From NCBI GenBank assembly GCA_032358255.1, contig JAULBX010026385.1:132128-196127 (forward strand): a stretch of 64,000 bases of DNA, given 5' to 3'. Positions 1-17,588 of this stretch are shown here, one piece after another; within the stretch, counting starts at the first letter, position 1, and each line of letters opens with the position of its first letter. The translations under genes were made by a program, and so were the position numbers. Source of the DNA: Heterotrichella gracilis (lineage: Eukaryota > Sar > Xanthophyceae > Tribonematales > Xanthonemataceae). The notes below the pieces were generated by a model that was not told where the DNA came from, did no database searches, and saw nothing but the letters and a program-made list of their open reading frames with translations.

Positions 1-145
1 TGCCATTTCTGACCCCGCCAAGCATCACCCTGCACCACCATGTGCCACCTCTTAACTCCTACCAACAAGCACTGCCAAACATGCAACACCCGCCACCACC
101 ACCATGCTGCAGCCCACACCAACCACGTCCCCCATCAATGCGCAG

Positions 146-3100
146 GTGTTTTATGGGATCCTGGTGCAGCATTTTGTATCCTTGGCGGATGCCAAGCCTG
201 TCCCCATGGCCCAGTTGGACACCCTCACCACCCATCTGCTCCAGCTCACATCGGATGTGCCCTTTTTCGCTGCCACAGCCATCCGCGCCCGGCTCACTAA
301 AATGCAGGTAATTACGCGATCAAAGAAACACAAAAAAAAACCTCTATTATTTTTGTATAATTTTTCATATACTGTTGTACATGCAAAAGATATGCATGCC
401 AGCCTCTTCAGCGCGACTGTGTGTGTGGTTGGTGAAGGGGCAGGGGTGCATGGCGTTGGGCCACTATTGGTAAATGCACTGGATGCATCCCGCCTGATGC
501 ACGCATGTGGTTGTAACCGTAGCTGAGTGGCTGTGCCTCACCCCAGTCCAAGGGCCAAGGATTTTTCTGACACTGGCCCCAAAAGCGCCGGAGCGGCTGC
601 CAAATGGCCCTTTCTGAGTCACAAGTTCTGACACCCTACACCCTAACTCCAAAACTGCAGGAGCGGCTGTCAAATGGCGGGAAATCCATCGGGGCCCGCA
701 CCCCACCCTGGCCCCCTGCCAGGGCCATCCTGCTGCTCAAGCTCGTCTCGACACTCTTCCCCACAAGTGACCGGAAGCATCCTGTGGTGACCCCAGCAGC
801 GCTGCTGATGGGCAACTACCTGTCCTCCTGTGCGGTGGGGCACAGGCAGGAGCTGGCCACTGGCCTGCTGCTGAGTGGGCTCAGCCTGCACTATGCATCA
901 GCAGGCAAGTATTGGCTAATTTCTCTCCCTGGTTGAGGACATCTCAGTTTAGGTCATGGGTACATGCTTGCCCCCTGGAGAGATGCATACTCCCAACACG
1001 GTAGCTAGAGAGATGTAGCTACACGGATGCATTCCTGTGTGTGATTTCACTGGCCGCTTTTAGGACAGGCTGCATATACATTTCTTGTTATCATGTTTGT
1101 TTGCTCTGATGGTAATCATTTAATCAACTTGTGTTTCGTCAGCAGGCAAGCGCTTCAGCCCTGAGCCGCTCAGCTTTGCCCTAGCAGCCATCGCCTCGTC
1201 CCTCCCCAAGGGTGTTGTTCTCTCCCTGGGATGCGGCAGCGCGCTGGCTGAGGCAGGGGAGGGACCAAGGTGGCTGGCGCCGACAGGGGGCCAAAGGGGA
1301 GTCAAGGCAGCAGATGTGGAGCCGCTGTCCCTCCCTGGAGTGCTGGAGGCTGAGTCAGATGACCCCATGTTTGAGTCGGATGCCTTCAGGATGAGCGCGC
1401 TGTCAGCAGCCATCCAGGTGGGTGTAATATGAATAATAATTGTGGGACCTGTGGCGCTTTGTAAAAACGATGAGTCTTGCAGCCTGAGCACAAAACATAA
1501 TAAAATAAACAAACAAACAAACAAATAAACCACTTGCTTACTAGTTTGGTGCAAGCTTCGGGAGACGAGTGGTGCGCGTAGTGCCCAGTTTCATGTGCCG
1601 ATGGCCATTGTGCATGGGAGGCTGCCTGTAAAAAATCTTTGGCATTGTTGCCCTTTTTGAGTCCCATTTTCTTTCCACCCAGGTTGTGAAGAGGGCAGGG
1701 GAGTTGTATGCTGAGCTGGAATGCTTCCCAGAGCTGTTCCAATCCTTCATCCCCCTGGTAGAGGCTGTGGCGGCAGGGAAGCAGTTTCCAAAGGTGCGCG
1801 CCTGACTGCAGCCATTTGCACTTCATGCTTTTGGATCAGCACTGATCATTACCAGTGGGAGGCCAATTTTGACATCCCAAAGTGTGTACGGGTACTCTGC
1901 AGATGTGGCATTCATAGGATTAATGGAGCAGCACCGATTGGCTCAAGCGTAGGCTCATAGTGCATCTCCGCTGCTGGCCTGCAGATAGAATCGTATAGGA
2001 TTGTATAGGATCGTATAGGATCACTGATGCGTGGCCTGCATAGGACCGATTAGTTCAGGTATAATCAAGACCTTGCAGCGCAAGGATGGCCACAGAACAA
2101 AGAAGCGCACCTGCCCCATGTTGCGTACCACATGCGCAGCAATCACATAACCATCATCATTGGTATCATGATTACCAGCACATTATTTCATTTTCTTCAA
2201 TGCAAATCTGTGACCACACACGCAGGCCCTGCGCCAGCTGGCAGCTCAGCTGGCATCCTTGCTGGCAGCCACCAGCCAGTCAGTGGTGGCCACCCGCCGC
2301 CCAATGGTCCTTGCAGCTGCCAACAAGCTCCCCGAAATCAGGACATTTAACCCACGGTTCGAGGAGGACTTTGCGCTGGGCAAGGATTTCGACCCCGACA
2401 GGTGGGTCAGGATTTGCCCTGCACTGTTTTGGCAGTGCGCCTGCATATAAGCTGTTGCATGAGGCTGCAGCACCGTCCACTGTTCAAAGGCTCTGCTGGG
2501 GTATGGTGGTTGAGCAGAAGTATAATGCAGTATGTGTATAGATGCTGTACGCATGGTGGTTGTGCAGTATTACCTGCGGATGAAGTGCTGTGTGTGGGCC
2601 TGCACGTTCACAACTGCCGTCTTGACCAGGGCTTGTCCAGGCCTGTGCTGTGCCCCAACATCAACGCTGCGACAAACCCGCATAGCATTGTGCATCGCAG
2701 ACTGCCACCTGTCAGTCCCTGGTCTGGTCTGGGCATCCATTCACCTTGCCAACCAATTACCAATGCAATTGGTCCCACTGCGAATAACTGCTCGCCTATA
2801 GGACATGCCCCTCCAACCCACCCTCCGCCATCTCATCCCCACCCCCCTTCTCCCAGGATGGGCGCTGATCAATGCAAGCTCTTCACCCTAGAGGCTAAAC
2901 GCCGTATACCCCGGCAACGCAAACCCTAACCCTAAACCCCCTCCTCCCAGGGAGCGCGCCCAGCAGCGCAAGCTCTAAACCCCAACCCCTAAACTTAAAA
3001 ACCTAAACACTTACCTCCCCCTCCTCCCAGGGAGCGCGCCCAGCAGCGCAAGCTCAAGCGCCAGGTGGCGTCCGAGACACGCGGCGCAATGCGGGAGCTG

Positions 3101-3271
3101 CGCAAGGACAGCCTTTTCATGTTCGAAGAGAGGGAGAAGGAGGGCGGGGCGGCCAAGGCGGAGCGGCGCGGGGCGCTGCGGGCCAACATGGCGTTCCTTC
3201 AGCAGCAGGAGTCGGACTTCAAGTCCGGGGGCCAGGGGGGGATGTGGAAGAAGGGGAAGAAGGGGAGGTGA
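146..3271 (+). CDS. NOP14: NOP14-like nucleolar ribosome-biogenesis factor, C-terminal part (5' end outside window)
   Basis: This is the last ~401 residues of a Nop14-family protein, a component of the 90S pre-ribosome/SSU processome needed for 18S rRNA maturation in the nucleolus. Exons that join in frame are 146-307, 661-904, 1146-1417, 1683-1793, 2226-2401 and 3031-3271 (TGA 3269-3271). The family blocks visible are the 'HPVVTPAALLMGNYLSSC' helix region, 'TFNPRFEEDF...GKDFDPDRERAQQRKLKRQ', and the basic tail with 'RELRKDSLFMFEEREKE' ending in a Lys/Gly-rich stretch. The N-terminal half lies upstream of base 1, and the acceptor at 144-145 is the first I can place. The intron after 904 uses a GC donor (CAG|GCAAGT). 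Two other introns carry duplicated exon-start sequence beside telomere-like tracts. Assignment is firm; exact first exon boundary is less so. Confidence 0.9.
579..679 (+). repeat. 70-bp-offset duplication of a NOP14 acceptor and exon start
   Basis: Bases 579-609 resemble 649-679, which contain the acceptor and first 19 exon bases. The core GAGCGGCTG[C/T]CAAATGGC is repeated with one mismatch. Between the copies lies ACACCCTACACCCTAACTCC-like telomere-related sequence at 631-650. Confidence 0.75.
898..1150 (+). repeat. GC-AG intron bracketed by a 12-bp direct repeat
   Basis: TCAGCAGGCAAG occurs at 898-909 (exon end plus donor) and again, identically, at 1139-1150 (acceptor plus exon start). 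The intron 905-1145 thus sits between two copies of the same 12 bp. The donor is CAG|GCAAGT, the best match to the minor GC donor consensus. Confidence 0.8.
1506..1530 (+). repeat. (AAAC)n microsatellite
   Basis: A short run of AAAC/AAAT tetramers lies within a NOP14 intron. Confidence 0.8.
1991..2022 (+). repeat. 10-bp tandem repeat (three units)
   Basis: Three units of TCGTATAGGA (the middle one TTGTATAGGA) stand in a NOP14 intron. A related TAGGACCG follows at about 2041. Confidence 0.8.
2847..3055 (+). repeat. Three-copy ladder of acceptor plus exon start in the last NOP14 intron
   Basis: A 35-bp block made of the acceptor (CTCCTCCCAG) and the first 25 exon bases occurs three times: 2847-2881 (26 of 35 bases identical to the real site), 2941-2975 (35 of 35) and 3021-3055 (the site used). 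The spacers are rich in CCCTAAC, CCCTAAAC and CCTAAAC. Confidence 0.85.
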
Positions 3272-4009
3272 TGAGGTCAACAAATTTGTCACCATCAGTG
3301 GGTTATATGGTTTTGTTGCATACAGGGCGCGCGCGTGTTGCAATATCACAACAATTGCAAGCCTTTTGCGTTCCCGCTCAGCCAAGACAAATGTTGCCCT
3401 ACCGGTTGTTCTACCATGGGCGGGTTTCTCAGTAGTGTTCCATTGAACCAGTCTGATTTGATGATTGGTTTGGGTCAGTCATGCAGCACACCGCATTGTG
3501 CACAGTACTGGTGCCACATGTCAGACACAGTCCGGCAGTGTTTCAACAGTCAAGACTGCCGCACGATCATTAGGTACCATCAAACTGGCACTGTCACTTG
3601 CCCGATGTTGTTGCAGTCACAGATTGTGGTACGGTTGCCACGTGTTCTTCCATCATATCAAGTAGTTACAGGAAGTGTCTTGGCTACAAAATCTGCCTTG
3701 ACCAGACGTGTACTGCACATGTTGTTAATACATGTCAATCATATGTTCAAAATTAAAACTTGCCGCTGGCAACAAGCTGAGCGGTTCGCCACTCATGGCA
3801 CAGCTGTTTGAGAACGTGCTTGGGGCGCATATGCCAGTCTGGTCAACAGGGACGCTGGTTGTTTTGGAACCACTCCATGCTGGCAGTCCTTTCAAACCAT
3901 TGGCCCGGTCATCACCGGGTCGGGCATGACCTCCATTGTGATGGGGCAGGTGCAGCACTGGAAGGGGAGGACGGGGGTGCGGCTGTGTCAGGGTGGCACA
4001 GGTCCAACA
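3272..4009. other. Intergenic stretch between NOP14 and dispersed repeat
   Basis: I see no family-recognisable coding sequence here. Open frames of up to about 158 codons (3335-3811) have no conserved look and no splice-supported partners. Confidence 0.5.
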
Positions 4010-5205
4010 CCACACAGCTGCAGTGCCACCACTCCGCACAGTGCGACCGCCAGACCAGCTGACCAGTGACTAGGCAAATATCGGCAAGCCCAGCATCGCC
4101 AAGCCCACCACTATAACCTGCTCACAGCAGTTTCACCCCGAAGAAGCTTGCCAGTCGTTCTGTGCGGGTTGGCACCGTCCCGGTGGTTGGCAGGCTGTAG
4201 AATGCCAGCAGGTTGTTCACCTGCGCTCTGGTGAGGTTCTTGAGGTCAGTGATTGTGGCAGGAAAGTTGTCAGGAGCCTGAATAGTGCGCAGGTCGACCA
4301 CTAGCTCCAAGGGGTGATCCTCTGGCAGAGCAGCGTTCACAGATCTGGCCGCCTTGTTGTTCTGTAGCCCTATCAAGCGTTTCTTGAAGTTTATGCGGAG
4401 GTTCTGCAGCTGCTGGTGCGTCTCTTCAAACTGTCGCTGCATCGTTTGGGCTAGCTGCTCCACAGTGCATGGATACTGCGGGTCGTAGTCCACGTTTGGT
4501 GCGTCTTAAGCCCGCCGCTTCCGCGACAGAGGCATGCTGGCAGTGGCTTCCTGCACTGCAGCAGCAATTCACATCACCTTATATAGTACATGCCCTCTCA
4601 GCAGTGACTCACAAAGGTGGTTCAGTCTTTGGAAAGGCAGACAAACAGTCCCCAAAACACCACGATAGGCAACAATCAAAGTTTCGATAGAAAGCAAGGC
4701 CGTGCAAGTGCATCAGAGGTCAACATACACAGAAGGCATTATTTGTGACCTTGGACTTGATACCTGTATCAATAGCTGAAAAGCCCAGTCAACGTTGAAC
4801 CAACGGGACAGCAGTGTCCCAGCGAGTTGAACTACTCCTGCTATAGTAGCAGTGCTTGGAAGGAAAGTTGCTTACATCGATTGATAGACTGCCTGCAGGC
4901 GTGCCAAAAGTCCTTACGAGTGATAGGTTTGCCAAACGTTTCTTACAGTTAAGAGTGGCATAGAACACGCTCGTCGCTCTTTGTGCTGAAACGGAAGAAT
5001 GCCACTGGTGAATGAGGGTGGCCAAAACCACTGGGCACAGCCTCGGTGCCGAACGGATGGCCACCAAACCACACAGCCCATATGTGCATGCATTATCACC
5101 ACTTGTGCATGCATCGCACCTTCGGGTACTAGAGTAGCTCCCGATACACGTACAGGCATTCTCCAGCCAGAAGAACTTTTACTACATATGTGGGCTGGGG
5201 TGGAA
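4010..5205 (-). mobile_element. Dispersed repeat, copy A (coiled-coil/SAP-like ORF family)
   Basis: On the minus strand this ~1.2-kb segment is homologous over its whole length to copy B at 40139-41319 on the plus strand. Landmarks in order are a CCACCCCAGCCCA-TATGTAGTA start, a GCATGCAT-containing leader, a non-coding middle, and an ORF (about 4493-4122) whose last ~51 residues match copy B at about 36 of 51 positions. The ORF begins with a Gln/Leu-rich probable coiled coil. It ends with 'DLKNLTRAQVNNLLAFYSL' followed by a short basic-leucine helix, an arrangement like a SAP helix-extension-helix motif. Homology ends near 4010. No terminal inverted repeats, target duplications, transposase or reverse transcriptase are visible, so the class is unknown. 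It could be a non-autonomous DNA transposon or a dispersed host gene fragment. Confidence 0.7.
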
Positions 5206-6636
5206 GGCCTTCATACATATTTTGCAGGAAGTTCAACGAATGCATGACAACCCCTGAATGTAAACTAGCCCCCTTGGGCTGGGGCTGCGGGTACCCGGGG
5301 AGTGTGACGGGGAGGACACAGGTGCACCAACAGGGGGACTATAATGCAAGATAGTCCCCCTGGCACCAATCACGTATTCACTATATTATGTAGTCTATAT
5401 ATACAAGTCAATGTCACAGTGGTAGCAACCACGAGCCGCTAACGCTGCACCGCCAAGATGCTTTCTTTGCTGCAAGTCCATAAACAAAGTGGGCCAGTAT
5501 TTTTTGAATCACTAATTGTCGCGAGAAAGCTAAGCATGCCAACGCAAATTATGTACTGGTTTTTGCTTGGAAACTCAACAGCTTCGGAATCAAAGTGTCG
5601 CCAATCGACAAAAAAGAAATAAAATTAACAAGAAGAAAATACGAGACTCTCTGAGTTGAATGCCTGGCCCTGAGAATGGCCCAGCGCAGCTGCAGACTGT
5701 CACAATTGCATCTCAGTTGGCCGTTGACAGCCCAGCATGTCACAGGCTCTGCGGGAAGGCTCCGCAGTCTTGGGTACATAGTCGTATGTGGCGCCAATGA
5801 TCACAATGGTTATCCAGGATTGTATATGTAGGCTACTTCAGGAACTGTTTCACCTTGGGTGTGATGCAGGCAAGCACGCTGTTCCATCCTGCAGCAGGCA
5901 AAGGCGTCACGATTTGAGTGCATGCACTGCCCATTCACTGACTCATCTATAATGATGCGCAACCATTGCAGGCAGCTCTCCTTTTTTTTGTGCCCGCGGT
6001 TCCACACAATATCCACGTGATGATCAGCTTGCGCGCGCCAAATAAAATGTGGGGAATTCCCCATGCAAACAGAAACTGGTGGGTTTATATTGGGCTGTGA
6101 TTGTGCGCACACAAGCTGCCACAGTTGCATGACACATGGCATCGTCGCAGAAATGCATGAATACCACTGCATGAATGGCAATTGAATGGCAATACAATGC
6201 CAATTGGGCCAATGCAGCATTGGTTTTGCAAAGGCGCACCATTGGCATTGATGTGCTCGCCATCACTCGACATTGCACCACTGACGCCGCCATTCCTTGT
6301 CAGAGGCCTATTGCAGTTCATGAAGTATTGCTGTAGCAAAGAGACAACCCTATGTCAGCAGGCTGGCAATATGAATAATTATACGCGTGCAATAATTATG
6401 GAGGCAAACAAGCTATCACCACAGGAGTACAATCAGTGTCGGTTAAATAATAATGATGCAACCATGCATAGGGTCAGCTGAAGAACCACCATGAAGAGCA
6501 TGCGCAGCACATTTACAGTGGGGACCATAATGAACAGGAGGGCTTTGCCATTCCCTTCACTGACTTGATCATCAAAGCGCATGCTTAAGAACAGGTAGTC
6601 CTTTGTTATTCATTCGAAGCACATGCACGGCCCTAC
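5206..6636. other. Intergenic stretch with hairpin; possible missing 3' exons of the SGNH gene
   Basis: A strong hairpin lies at 5321-5367. The missing last part of the neighbouring SGNH hydrolase may lie in this interval, but I could not identify an exon carrying the expected D-x-x-H block. Otherwise I recognise nothing. Confidence 0.5.
5321..5367. repeat. Perfect 12-bp-stem hairpin with outer arms
   Basis: CAGGGGGACTAT (5331-5342) and ATAGTCCCCCTG (5351-5362) are perfect inverted copies around an 8-base loop. An additional outer GGTGC/GCACC pair sits at 5321-5325 and 5363-5367. Confidence 0.85.
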
Positions 6637-7797
6637 CCGTCCCCTGGGGCTCAGGTTCTTTGCCAAGTAGTTGTTGAAGATGGATGTGGCTTTAGAGAAG
6701 ATGCTGGAGGGGTTGCGCGGGAACAGCCCCAGCACAATCACATGCAGGTGGGGGTCCTGTGACGCCAGGTAGCGGGCGATGGCCAAGGTGCGCTGCGCAG
6801 CAGGCAGGGCAGCACCCAAAACTGCCTGCAATATAGGGAGGGATCCGGTGTTCATCTCCACTGGAAATGGAATTGTGGTGCATGGGGAAGTACACGCTGG
6901 TTGGTAAAATTGGAAGCCCTTGACCCTGGTTGTGAAGGTGGTCCGGCCATGCAAGCTCATTGCATGGTGTTTCACACTGCATTCATTGACAGTTTGCGGA
7001 AAATACAGCGCATCTTGAGTAGTCCAAACCCTAAAACCCCAAACACCTTTGCAGAGGCAACTGCCAACACCCCACTCACTGATGTTGATCCAAAGTGGCC
7101 GAGGTCATTTGCACCGATGGCCAGCACAGCAACCTTGGCCTTGGTGCCCTTGGGGGACAAGCCATTCTTCAGCCTCCACATGAGGCTGAACGTGGTGTCG
7201 TCACCAGAAGCCCAGATGGGCGCCTTATTTGTCACGCCAGTGTGCGCGGCCCACTTGTTGTACACCCCCACAGCGCCCCTGCAGTAGTCTCCCTCCCACA
7301 TCAGGCACAGCGTGATTGAGTCCCCGTAGAAGGCGACCTTGATCCCCTGCGGAGCATGTGGGTGGGGTGTGTTCAGCATGGACAGCGAGAGGGTTTGTGG
7401 GGTACCCCCGCACATGCGTTTACTGGCTGTGGGTGGCATGTAGAAGGCAGTGTTCCTATACTGCAGGACCAGAATTACACCATTCACCACACCATGCATG
7501 AGCAAAGCGAAAGGCTGTTATCTAAAGCTCACTGGTGCAAAACAACCCTAGCGCTAGGGTTTTTTGCGGCTGCTTTTTTTGGCGCTACCCAAGGGTTTGG
7601 AGGTTGGCTACTGAACGTACCGAGCCTTTCCGGGCAGTGGTAGCCTGCTGCTTCATGTAGTTGAAGACCTGGTAGAAGTCTCCCTTGGTACCAGGTGTCG
7701 CCCAGTTGTAGGGGGACTGCAGCCATTGTGCAGTGCAGTGGCCTACAAGGCCCAGCAGGAGTAGCGCTGCCACTAGACACTGTCGTGTCCCTGCCAT
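6637..7797 (-). CDS. Secreted SGNH/GDSL-type hydrolase, 3' end unresolved
   Basis: The predicted protein begins with a clear signal peptide (Met at 7797, hydrophobic core 'LVAALLLLGLVG', residues ~1-23), so it should enter the secretory pathway. Exons joining in frame are 7797-7621, 7460-7080 and 6825-6637. The SGNH family blocks are seen: block I 'VAFYGDSITL' with the nucleophile Ser; block III 'AIGANDLG' with the Asn; and 'VIVLGLFPRN', a strand typical of PAF-acetylhydrolase-like and carbohydrate-esterase SGNH proteins. The last block with catalytic Asp and His is not visible. A donor-like GTAGGG follows 6637, so further exons probably lie below 6637. Substrate cannot be told; a wall-polysaccharide or acyl-ester esterase is possible. 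It is divergent from the MsrB gene, ~870 bp apart. Confidence 0.75.
7544..7561. repeat. Head-to-head telomere-like palindrome
   Basis: AACCCTAGCGCTAGGGTT is an 18-bp perfect palindrome formed by two inverted plant-type telomere units in an SGNH intron. Confidence 0.85.
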
Positions 7798-8667
7798 ACC
7801 TGCACCGGTTCAGACAGGTTTTCAACAACCAAAGGTGATTAAATCGCTTTTGCACCTTTTGTGTAAAAGCTGAGCCAGGCTAACAGGGTGTGTGTTCGCA
7901 TGTCGGACTTGCACAGCCCACCCTGGTGCGAGCATTGGTGTGTAACACGGTTGTTGCTCAAGCGTCAGCGGCACAGACCCACTGCCAAACTTCCAGACTG
8001 TACTATTTCCAGCCGTGCAGCACTTGCCTGCTCTACTGGACACCACTCCCGGCGGTCGTTAACTAGGCTGTCTAGGTGGAGTAAGACGACAGTACCAAGC
8101 CAAGTGTACCAGCTTTGCGCCAAACCAACCCGGCAGTGATAGTTAACCTGCACAAAGGGACGTTTTGGGCCGTTCATGACTTAGATCTTAGGCCTACAGA
8201 CATATGCCACTCACACCTGGGGCCAGCTGGCAAAGGTGTATGTGCAATATGCGTGCGTTCGCGAGCAGCTTACCGGGAGGCGAGGCAAATAGCCGCTGAA
8301 GTTACAAGGGCTTATGAGGGGTTGATGCATAATAACCTTGCTGTCAGCTCATACTTGCACGCACCAGGGATTTATTGGACGCCCGGGCCCCCAGCGTCGC
8401 TGCAGGCTTGCCACCTGGCATGCTCCCTGGCCTCTACTTTTGAGTCTTGCTCTTGTGAAGCGATGAACGCTTGTGAACTAGCTCAAGTACAGCAACCATC
8501 GACCACTTTGCACACAAAACACTCGTGGTTGGAAAGCGCTTCAACACCAACAACCACTCGTGACGAGTATCGGTGCTGCCAGAAACGACAGTGCGCAGGC
8601 CACTGCACTGACATACCATCCATAAGCCCACGCAGTTTCGCCGTTCCCCCTTACATAAGCAAACACC
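7798..8667. promoter_or_regulatory. Divergent intergenic region between SGNH hydrolase and MSRB
   Basis: Both genes start outward from this ~870-bp gap, so it should hold both promoters. I recognise no specific box. A 205-codon open frame (8115-8732) runs into the MSRB start in another frame and looks like chance. Confidence 0.4.
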
Positions 8668-9879
8668 ATGTTGCTCGCTACCTCTTCCAGGCTCAGCCTC
8701 CATGCGGCACCTTCTTGCACCACCAGTGCTAGGCGGCGAACCCCAACACACCAGCACTGCACCACCACACACTGCAGCGCCCACCACCACACACCCAGCG
8801 GCGACGCAGCACACCGCCAGCCTGCGCAGGCCGACGCCCTAAACCATGCAACCTCCAGAAGGCAGCTGCTTTCAGCTGCTGGCGCTATAGTTGGCAGCCT
8901 TGCCTTGCACGGATATGCAGCTCCAGACAGCCAGGCCGGTGAGGCGGGCGGTGAGTTTGCGACTTCCAGCCAGCTGAGGTTGCTCAAGAGGCTGGGCGAG
9001 GTCACCTTTACGGAAGAGGAGTGGCAGCAGAAGCTTTCATCGAGCCAGTATAGGTATGGATGTCGCTGTGCACACCTGCATATGCATGCATGCATTTGCA
9101 TGCATATGTGCTACGCAGGATGTGAACCACGGCAGCGTTCAGCGTGTCCTCAAGCAATGACGAAAATTTTATATCTATTATCTGGTATATTGTAGCTTGT
9201 TGCACCCCCGCTTTCACACAAGGCCATTGCTAGTGTTGGTCACCTGGGTCATGAGATAGTGAACGCTCCACAATCTGTCTGCCAGCATGTCAGTGACATG
9301 CTCTATCATATGGTTGCAGGGTGCTGCGCAAGGCTTCCACCGAGCTGCCTTGGAGCAGCCCCCTGGCCAAGGAAAAGAGGCGGGGTACCTTTGTGTGCGC
9401 TGGCTGCGCTGCGCCACTTTTTGCTTCAGAGACCAAGTACGAGTCAGGCACTGGCTGGCCATCCTTCTTCGAGGCACTGGATGGTGCGTTGTGTTGCCCA
9501 GTTAGTCACCGCTTTGCTGCCCCAATCATCGATTGCCGATCGTAAGGGTGTGCTTATCTTTGTATCGTGTATGCGCCGAGGGTGCATACAGCCATGGGGC
9601 ACATGGACCTCTCCACAATGACTGTATCCACTTTGTCGCTTGCCATTTTTTTCTGTAGCAACCCGTGAAGTTTCCCTCTCCAACCCAAATATGTACATTT
9701 TATCAGGTGCAGTGGTAGAGGTGCCAGACTACTCCATCCCTTTCCTGCCCCGCACAGAGGTGCGGTGCGCGCGCTGCCAGGGCCACCTGGGCCACGTGTT
9801 TGATGATGGCCCAGCTCCCACCGGCCAGCGCTTTTGCATGAACGGGGCTGCAATGCAGTTCGAGCCTCAGGAGGCGTGA
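8668..9879 (+). CDS. MSRB: Methionine-R-sulfoxide reductase (MsrB), plastid-targeted, possible lumen signal
   Basis: MsrB reduces the R-epimer of methionine sulfoxide in proteins using thioredoxin-type donors. Three exons (8668-9053, 9320-9483, 9707-9879) encode ~240 residues. Zinc-site CxxC pairs are visible in 'FVCAGCAAP' and '[18 protein letters not shown]'. The substrate-site '[10 protein letters not shown]' and the catalytic Cys in 'RFCMNGAAM' are present. The first ~95 residues are Ser/Thr/His/Arg-rich like a chloroplast transit peptide. They are followed by '[19 protein letters not shown]', a twin-Arg plus hydrophobic stretch as in Tat thylakoid-lumen signals, and an Ala-rich possible cleavage site. 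Family and fold are certain; lumenal location is inference. The first intron contains an ATGCAT-rich tract. Confidence 0.93.
9080..9107. repeat. TGCATGCA alternating purine-pyrimidine tract
   Basis: Overlapping TGCATATGCATGCATGCA-type words lie in the first MSRB intron. Similar tracts occur near 21199, 23369, 40228, 51123 and 59177. Confidence 0.7.
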
Positions 9880-10750
9880 ACTTCTCATATGGTCACTGAT
9901 AGGGCGATGCAGTGCCACCATGGGCTGTCATGACTGCAGCCTGCGATCGCGGCGATGCAAGACATCGCCTTACCGAGTACATGCCATGCACGGTGCCACA
10001 TGGGGTGCAGCAGATGCCCGCCACTGGCAGTCTGTCAGCCCTCCGAGGCTCGCTGCAGCTGTCTAGTGGAATTGTCTTTTTTTTTCAAATTTCAAAAGCG
10101 AACTTCGAATTGAACTGTACCAGCACGCCATAATTGGCATGACATTGTACGGTAGTACCATTGCTACGTGGAATGCAGTGTAGTACTATTGCGAGTTGCG
10201 GTAATCCTGCGTAACAAGTCATGCATGCTTTCCCATTTGTGGGCAAACATGTATGTACTGACAGAGTACCGAACTGAATATCACGGCATTTGAGCCCACT
10301 GGTGAGTGCGCACATGTGACATTACGCTGACTGGCACTGCGTTGCGACAGCGCATGTAACACTGTTGGCATGATGGCCTATCTGACATCCGGCACGCTGT
10401 GCCACTGGCTGCGCGCGCGCACCGACACACAGCTGATGCAGCACCCAGCTGGTTCAGCACTCGCTTGATTCAAGGAATATATCCAACTTCAGAAAAGGGA
10501 TCCCGTCAATGCGTCTGCTGAATGGTCCCAAACCTTGCTGGCTGGAAACCGAAAAGGCCCCCATACCTAGCCCCCCTCAACGGCCCCCAACCATGGGCAA
10601 CCCTGCTTGCCCCACATTAACCCGGCACATCACCCAGGCGCTGCGGCACAGTAGGTAGACTACTAGTACTACTCCGTGTACATGATGCCCGCCAATTTAC
10701 TGAGATGGCTGGCCCATAGAGGCGCGCTGGCCCACAGAGGGCACCCGCAC
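9880..10750. other. Convergent intergenic region (MSRB / ECA)
   Basis: This is the space between two convergent 3' ends. No recognisable gene; it holds a short GCGCGCGC run near 10412. Confidence 0.5.

Positions 10751-17588
<6,838 letters not shown>

Noticed and set aside
6481-6600. Continuation exon of the SGNH hydrolase starting at 6600
   Set aside because: The open frame is suggestive, but it would need a 36-bp intron and shows no D-x-x-H block.
8115-8732. 205-codon open frame upstream of MSRB
   Set aside because: No recognisable domain, Cys/His-rich random composition, and it overlaps the MSRB start in another frame. It is best read as leader or chance ORF.
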